Assembly: GCA_966128725.1 (NCBI GenBank)
Contig: CBHYLN010000006.1
Span: 1-64,000 of the forward strand
Length of the DNA: 64,000 bases
Direction of reading: 5' to 3'
Source: JAFDZV01 sp966128725
GTDB taxonomy: Bacteria; Bacteroidota; Ignavibacteria; OLB7
Shown here piece after piece: positions 59,321 to 64,000 of the stretch (position 1 is the stretch's first letter; the number at the start of each line of letters is the position of its first letter). A program made the translations under genes and the position numbers. The notes beneath the pieces were generated by a model. The model was not told the origin of the DNA and did no database searches. It saw only the letters and a program-made list of their open reading frames with translations.

Positions 59321-61720
59321 TTACTTGGCCGGTCCGTCGTCGAACACGATTCCGTTGCCCTTTACAACCGGCGTCCCGGGTACAACGCGTGGCTCGGTAA
59401 CGTAATCGGCGCCGCTGCCGCGATCGATCAACAGCCCGATCGAACCGGAGCCTCGTACACGGTTTGCGTTGCCACCGCCCTGGCTGAGCGCCGAATCGCT
59501 CAGCTTGGCGTAATACATATCGTCGCCCGCCGCATCCAGAAGCCACGCGAACGACACGGTCAACGCCGAACCCTGGCTACTGTTGGAGCCCCGATACGTG
59601 TCGTTGCCCGATGCGTCCTCAAGGCAGCCGGCCGACCAGTCGTGCGCGTTCCCCTGCTCCAGCCCCGCGTAGGCATCATACATATCGTCGCCGGCATCGT
59701 CGAGCAACGCCCCGAACGACAGGTGAATCCCACTTCCCTGCGAATACTGACCGGCCGTGTACCGATCGGCACCGGCGCCATCGTGCAATATGCCGAGCGC
59801 ATACCAGTAGCTGCCGCCCTGGCTGAAGTAGTCCGAAGCGTACACATCGTCGCCGGTACGATCGGTAAGCACGCCAATGCCTCCGTCGGTCCCGATACCG
59901 GTGCCCCACGGACGCATGCCGAAACCGAAGCCCTGCGACATCGCCAGATACGCCCGGTTCGGATACCGCGAGTCGGGAATCTTCCACCCTGCCCTGTAGG
60001 CATCATTCCCCTCGAACTCCAGAATGGCGCCAAAGCCCCGGGCATAACCAAATCCCTGCGAATACACCTGTGAGGTATACTGGTCGTCGCCGGCGCGATC
60101 ACACAACAGACCGATCCCCAGGAACGCCGCCCCCTGCGAACACCAGCGGGCATCGTAGACATCGTTGCCGGCATGATCTACCAATACACCAACGCCGAGA
60201 AGCCCGGCGCCCTGCGAGAAGTGACCGGCACGATAGGTGTCGTCGCCGGCAAGATCGAACAGAACATCCACGGCCCCCAGGCCCGCGGCCTGCCCTGTTG
60301 CGGTGGTGTTGTAGAAGTCGTTGCCGGCAACATCGCCAACATAACGGAAGCCGCCCATGCCAACCGGCGGAAGCTGGTACAGGTCATCGCCGCCAACATC
60401 GATGATCACGGCGAAGTCACCGGTATAACGATTATGCCCCGGGCCGCCGATCACGATTCTCCCAAAGGGTGTAGATGTCACCTGCAACACCGTGCCTTCC
60501 ACGCCGGGGACCGCAACGGGCACCGACGATCGGATTGGCGGAAGTGAGCGCACGAACGCAACCAACCACGACGAATCCGCAAGCCCGGCCAGCAGTGCCC
60601 CGGCCTGGAACAGCGAGATGCGGTCCAGGCCATCGGCGGCACCCAGTAACGCAGCCATCCGCTTCTCCTCGGCAATACGAAGCTCGCGGTGGCGCACGGG
60701 GTCCTTCACGGTATCCAGCCCGGCCTCCCAGTTGCTGTCGATATCAAGCAAACCGCTCAGGCCCCGCACCAACGAGTCAAGCGGGTACCGGATCGCACGA
60801 AACGCCTCGTGCAGTTCGTTGGCCACAGCCGTGCAACGGTTGCGCAGCGTGGACATCGAGGCGGGCAGAATCGGTTCGGGCGCCACTGTTGGCAGCGAGA
60901 CATCAAGCCCGGAAGCGGCGGTGGCCACGGCGCCGGCAATACCGTTGCGTTCTACGGAGCCCCAGATATCGGTGCAGACCTGGCGCGCAAACGCGCCGAT
61001 GCGTGTGGGGTTATGATGCAGATAGGTGACGGCGTTCAACCGCCATGGGCTGCGCCGCTGCGTAAACGGTACGGTGCAGAAATCCTGATCGGCGACTACA
61101 CACATCTGCTTCTGAATTGTCCGGGCACGCTCTGTCAGATTGGTTTGCTCCAGCGTCCGGGCAAGCCAGCTTTGCTCCACAACCGGCCCCAGCCCGGCCG
61201 GAGCCGGCGGCACCGGCATTGGCGCTCGTTCGGGCGCACGCACCGGCACCATCAGATCGCGGGCAACACCGGCGCGAACAATCCGGAATCGAGCGGTGTC
61301 CCCGGGCGACATCCCGCGCACGGTCATGTTCAGATAGTCATCGTACTGATAGACGGTATCACCGATTGGGTGGCCGTTGAGCGAAACAATCAGGTCCCCG
61401 ATCAACATGCCGCCATCGTCGGCAAGCCAGTGTGGCATCACGTGCCACACACGCACGGGCCGCTCCCCTGCCTGCACGCCCGGAATCAGCGCCATGCTGT
61501 CGTCGGGGATCGCGTTGACATACACACCAAGGCGCGGGCGCAGCGGATCGGGCTGCCCGCCCCACACGAACGGTGGTAGATCGAACATCGACAGGCTGAC
61601 GCGCATAAGGCTGTCGGCCCGTTGACGATTGTACTGCGCTGCAAGCGGGCGCGCAGCGGCAAGATGAAGCAGCACAAACGCGAGAACGGCAACGAGGAAG
61701 CAACGAGCTGTGATTCGCAT
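59321..61720 (-). CDS. PDZ protein with long G-[ND]-D-x-Y repeat region
   Basis: 799 residues. Signal peptide (residues 1-29, ending RPLAAQ). Residues about 45-150 are a PDZ domain: PRLGVYVNAIPDDSMALIPGVQAGE, MLIGDLIVSLNGHPIGDTVYQYDDYLN, ARFRIVRAGVARDLMVPVR. A helical middle follows. From about residue 430 to 770 there are about 11 repeats of roughly 30 residues with consensus L-x-D-x-[AG]-G-[ND]-D-x-Y-x(5-8)-SQG-x-G-x(2-4)-G-x-G. This pattern looks like a beta-helix or beta-roll, related in spirit to RTX repeats but with Tyr and SQG in place of GGxGxD. Secreted, of unknown function. Start at 61720. Confidence 0.8.
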   Translation of the reverse strand: MRITARCFLVAVLAFVLLHLAAARPLAAQYNRQRADSLMRVSLSMFDLPPFVWGGQPDPLRPRLGVYVNAIPDDSMALIPGVQAGERPVRVWHVMPHWLADDGGMLIGDLIVSLNGHPIGDTVYQYDDYLNMTVRGMSPGDTARFRIVRAGVARDLMVPVRAPERAPMPVPPAPAGLGPVVEQSWLARTLEQTNLTERARTIQKQMCVVADQDFCTVPFTQRRSPWRLNAVTYLHHNPTRIGAFARQVCTDIWGSVERNGIAGAVATAASGLDVSLPTVAPEPILPASMSTLRNRCTAVANELHEAFRAIRYPLDSLVRGLSGLLDIDSNWEAGLDTVKDPVRHRELRIAEEKRMAALLGAADGLDRISLFQAGALLAGLADSSWLVAFVRSLPPIRSSVPVAVPGVEGTVLQVTSTPFGRIVIGGPGHNRYTGDFAVIIDVGGDDLYQLPPVGMGGFRYVGDVAGNDFYNTTATGQAAGLGAVDVLFDLAGDDTYRAGHFSQGAGLLGVGVLVDHAGNDVYDARWCSQGAAFLGIGLLCDRAGDDQYTSQVYSQGFGYARGFGAILEFEGNDAYRAGWKIPDSRYPNRAYLAMSQGFGFGMRPWGTGIGTDGGIGVLTDRTGDDVYASDYFSQGGSYWYALGILHDGAGADRYTAGQYSQGSGIHLSFGALLDDAGDDMYDAYAGLEQGNAHDWSAGCLEDASGNDTYRGSNSSQGSALTVSFAWLLDAAGDDMYYAKLSDSALSQGGGNANRVRGSGSIGLLIDRGSGADYVTEPRVVPGTPVVKGNGIVFDDGPAK

Positions 61721-62040
61721 GGCGCTGTTGAACGAGAGAGAGAGAGGATTTCCGTGAACGGGAAGAATCCGCGAAGCTACAATACTTACCGCCGATGCCC
61801 TAACAGGCTGCCAGCGACTATTGCTGATCAGTCCGGGGGGACCTGAGCGGCGGTTCAACAGACGACAGGAGTGTTGCGAGGGATGGCTATGATGAACGTG
61901 GAGAGGAGGTGATAACGTGGATCAGAATCGGATGCACGGCACACCCGACGCTGGATCACATCCGCGCCCGGATCGCGCTTGCCAGTCCTTACCGGCCGAG
62001 CGCGTATCCAGGCTGCCGACGGTGCGCGGCTGACCGCGCA
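61721..62040. other. Gene-poor stretch with a very strong ribosome-site consensus
   Basis: 320 bases. It has a GA-rich run (GAGAGAGAGAGAGG, 61733-61747) near the PDZ-protein start. A short frame 61917-62033 (GTG start, 38 codons) is preceded by AGGAGGTGAT, a perfect anti-SD match, which is rare in this window. A 9-codon frame 61883-61912 overlaps it. Neither has recognisable sequence. Confidence 0.35.
61917..62033 (+). CDS. Possible tiny protein behind a perfect Shine-Dalgarno
   Basis: 38 residues, starting VDQNRMHGTPDAGSHP. The only support is AGGAGGTGAT ending 4 bases before the GTG. No homology is recognised. It could be chance in GC-rich DNA. Confidence 0.15.
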   Translation: MDQNRMHGTPDAGSHPRPDRACQSLPAERVSRLPTVRG

Positions 62041-62337
62041 TCAACGATGACGACGCCCGCGCTGTATGTCCTCGCGCACTTCCAGAATCTCGGCGCGAAG
62101 CCCAAGGATACCGAACATCGGCGCCCACAGGCCGATGAACAGCGCGATTTCGTGACGGCTTTGTTCGTTGCCGCCATGTGCCAGCAGAAACAGGTACAGC
62201 GAAAGCACAATCGACAACCCAGCCAGGGCATACCATACGGTTGGGCCTGCCAGCAACGGCAACCTTTGCTCCGGACGCTGCTTCTCCGGCGCAGCCGTCT
62301 CGGTTCGAATCTCGATGATCTTTGGTTCCATGCTCAT
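62041..62337 (-). CDS. Small two-helix membrane protein, unknown
   Basis: 98 residues. A hydrophilic N-terminus (MSMEPKIIEIRTETAAPEKQRPEQ) is followed by two hydrophobic segments, LAGPTVWYALAGLSIVLSLYLFLLAHGG and IALFIGLWAPMFGILGLRAEI, and a short basic tail (REDIQRGRRHR). The topology suggests both ends in the cytosol. AGGGATG lies before the start. I do not recognise the family. It lies 67 bases downstream of the PorV/PorQ-like gene on the same strand. Confidence 0.7.
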   Translation of the reverse strand: MSMEPKIIEIRTETAAPEKQRPEQRLPLLAGPTVWYALAGLSIVLSLYLFLLAHGGNEQSRHEIALFIGLWAPMFGILGLRAEILEVREDIQRGRRHR

Positions 62338-62404
62338 GTGAACATCCCTGGCTAGCGTTCTGGTTCCCGTGGCACCGGCACGCACCTACGTTTGCGAGCC
62401 CGTG

Positions 62405-63358
62405 TCAGAAACTGGCATTCACGGTAACACGGTGGTTGCCGCCCAGGCGGTCGAGACTGTTGAACGCATAATCGAATCGATATCCCTTCACAGCCACACC
62501 CAGCCCAGCCGAAAAACCGGCCAATCCCTTCGATTGCCCAAACGCCACATCCTGGCGCACCCGGTTATTATAGCCAACGCGCACACGCAGCGGCTTGGAG
62601 AGTGTGAACTCGCCACCAACACTGAAGGAGCTGAACCGGGAAAGGAAGTCATCGGTTTCGTCCAACAGCCGGCTGAAATTCACGGCAACCAACAGCGGAA
62701 GCCCGCGCAACTGGTGCGAGGCGCCGATCTTCAGATCCAGCGGCAGGCGTTCGTTGTCCGCACCGAAGGAGGAGACCTGCGAGCCGAGGTTCAGCAGCGC
62801 AAGGCCCGCCTGCACGCGATTGGCGGTATCCATGTAGTGCAGGCCGCCATCCAGCGCCAACGCGGCCGAGCCGTAGCTGTCGATCGTTGAGAATATCGCC
62901 TTGCCGTTGATGCCAGCGGCAAATCCCTCGCCAAGCTCGGTTCCCCAACCAACAACGGCCACGATGTCGTTCGAGCCGAAGGTGCCGTTAAGCTGGCCGG
63001 CACGATCGGTACGATCGAACGAACCGTAATTGGTATACGAGACACCGAACCCGACCTTGCCCACGCCCTCCAACGACGTTGCAATCGTGGCCGAGCCGCT
63101 GTTGATATCCAGCAGATGCTTGAAGAAGGTGAACGACGCCTGCGTGGAATCCACGGAGTTGAGCGTCGCCGGATTGTAGTACATGCCCGACGGATCGTTG
63201 GCGATCGTAACGAACGCCCCACCCATGCCAGCGGCACGCGCGGAGACGTCGTTGTGCAGAAAATCGTATACGTATACGGCCTGCGCGCGCGCCTGCACCG
63301 CCGAGACGCATGCCACGATCGCGATTGCCAGAACGATCCGCGAAGGAGTCAGGAACAT
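62405..63358 (-). CDS. PorV/PorQ-family outer-membrane beta-barrel protein
   Basis: 317 residues. Signal peptide (FLTPSRIVLAIAIVACVSAVQARAQ) then YDFLHNDVSARAAGMGGAFVTIANDPSGMYYNPATL, the N-terminal signature of PorV/PorQ proteins (SARxxAMGGAFVAxxxDxxAxxxNPAxL). Alternating strands follow, ending GYRFDYAFNSLDRLGGNHRVTVNASF, as in a beta-barrel. PorV and PorQ are outer-membrane parts of type IX secretion; many Ignavibacteria/Kapabacteria have several members. Which one this is cannot be told from sequence alone. A T9SS cargo gene is in the same window (38974). Start at 63358. Confidence 0.88.
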   Translation of the reverse strand: MFLTPSRIVLAIAIVACVSAVQARAQAVYVYDFLHNDVSARAAGMGGAFVTIANDPSGMYYNPATLNSVDSTQASFTFFKHLLDINSGSATIATSLEGVGKVGFGVSYTNYGSFDRTDRAGQLNGTFGSNDIVAVVGWGTELGEGFAAGINGKAIFSTIDSYGSAALALDGGLHYMDTANRVQAGLALLNLGSQVSSFGADNERLPLDLKIGASHQLRGLPLLVAVNFSRLLDETDDFLSRFSSFSVGGEFTLSKPLRVRVGYNNRVRQDVAFGQSKGLAGFSAGLGVAVKGYRFDYAFNSLDRLGGNHRVTVNASF

Positions 63359-63562
63359 CAGGTATTGTCCAGAAGATTGCCGCCATGGGTTACGCCCCAT
63401 CGCACCAAGGTATGCCGCCGAATCGAATCGGCAATGAACGGCCGTCAATAAGCGGAGAGCCGCCAACATTTGCAAGGCCAACATGCGCCGCACTCCGGCG
63501 TCCTGAAATCGCCGGATGCCCGGGCGCGACAGCACGATCGGCTTGCCCTGAAAGGCCGCCAA

Positions 63563-64000
63563 TCAGTGAGCCATTTCCGGAACGGCCGGGAACCACTGAT
63601 ACAGCATCATGTACACCAGCACGCCGGTAACCGAGACGTACAGCCAGATGGGCAATGTCCACCGGGCAATTCGGCGATGTGGATCGTAGCGCGCGGCCAG
63701 TCCGCGACGAATCGTGATAATGGCCAACACCGGCACGCAGGCCGCCAGGACCACGTGCGAGATCAGCATCGCGAAATACACCGTGCGGATTGCGCCGGTA
63801 CCGCCGAACGGCGAGGCCACGCCACCACGCAGGGCATGGTAGGTGAGATAACAGGCGAGGAACAACACCGAAACGAAAAACGCCGACAGCATCACCTTGC
63901 GATGGGCCGCCACACGCTTGCGACGGATAAGGATGTACCCGATCACGAGCAGCACGGTGGCGACAGCGTTCAGCGATGCATTGATCGCCGGCAGAATCAT
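63563..64000 (-). CDS. DUF420 membrane protein, at the window edge
   Basis: 145 residues, four membrane helices. ILPAINASLNAVATVLLVIGYILIRRKRVAAHRKVMLSAF, YLTYHALRGG, RTVYFAMLISHVVLAACVPVLAIITIRRGL and RRIARWTLPIWLYVSVTGVLVYMMLY match the DUF420 (YozB/CtaM-like) family. The His in AAHRKVM, in YHAL and in SHVVLA are the conserved haem- or copper-ligand candidates; the family is linked to cytochrome oxidase assembly. The ATG at 64000 is the last base of the window, and the family usually has a few residues before LP-A-INA, so the start may lie outside. Confidence 0.85.
   Translation of the reverse strand: MILPAINASLNAVATVLLVIGYILIRRKRVAAHRKVMLSAFFVSVLFLACYLTYHALRGGVASPFGGTGAIRTVYFAMLISHVVLAACVPVLAIITIRRGLAARYDPHRRIARWTLPIWLYVSVTGVLVYMMLYQWFPAVPEMAH

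Overview
The window reads as a piece of chromosome from a high-GC (about 60 % by eye) member of the Bacteroidota/Chlorobiota/Kapabacteria lineage. Four things point that way: a secreted FG-GAP protein with a type IX secretion C-terminal sorting domain (38974-41871), a PorV/PorQ-family outer-membrane protein (62405-63358), a DUF4295-like small protein beside ribosomal protein L31, and repeated Bacteroidota-style promoter elements (TAnnTTTG and close variants) where sigma-70 boxes would be expected. Most of the window is housekeeping DNA. No transposase, integrase, CRISPR array or rRNA is visible.

Layout. 1-4000 (minus): rpsR (cut by the edge), rpmE, a DUF4295-like gene, tRNA-Leu(CAA) and gyrA. 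4270-5574 (minus): a small islet of a lipoprotein, a SUKH/SMI1-KNR4 protein and an unknown. 5737-7618 (minus): a YbjN-like protein, PspA, and a biotin carrier protein whose likely partner pccB lies at 37134. 7795-12509: MATE transporter, mobA (minus), sixA, APC permease. 12760-15155 (minus): tsaD-rsmB. 15216-18640 (plus): VWA membrane protein, TPR protein, sulfite-oxidase-fold protein. 18777-26606: mutY (minus), galE (plus), a J-like membrane protein (minus), a cystathionine beta-synthase-type gene (plus), pyrC and cmk (minus).

26687-37024 (all minus) is dominated by a TroABCD/MntABCD-type metal-uptake locus: substrate-binding lipoprotein, ATPase, a permease fused to a DtxR/MntR repressor domain, an outer-membrane transporter-like protein, a DinB-fold protein and a second permease, then a DUF5916 outer-membrane protein. 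Upstream are a methyltransferase, a cyclic-phosphate-processing receiver protein and a free-standing MntR-like regulator. After pccB (plus) comes a possible small RNA (38797-38923), the T9SS cargo protein and a nucleotidyltransferase (minus), then recR, a methyltransferase, two related lipoproteins, a heparinase-family protein, a polysaccharide flippase and recA (all plus).

51706-59013 is the most unusual part. It holds an orphan Peripla_BP_6-type binding protein with an RR-type signal, two tandem phage-tail-collar (microcystin-dependent-protein-like) genes, a GNAT acetyltransferase, a divergent DUF6916-like gene, and a 1107-residue secreted fibre-like protein built of exact tandem repeats. 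There are no phage structural, lysis or integration genes. I read it as a candidate surface-fibre or collar-protein system of unknown function. 59321-64000 (minus) has a PDZ protein with long G-[ND]-D-x-Y/SQG repeats, a small membrane protein, the PorV/PorQ-like protein and a DUF420 protein running to the edge.
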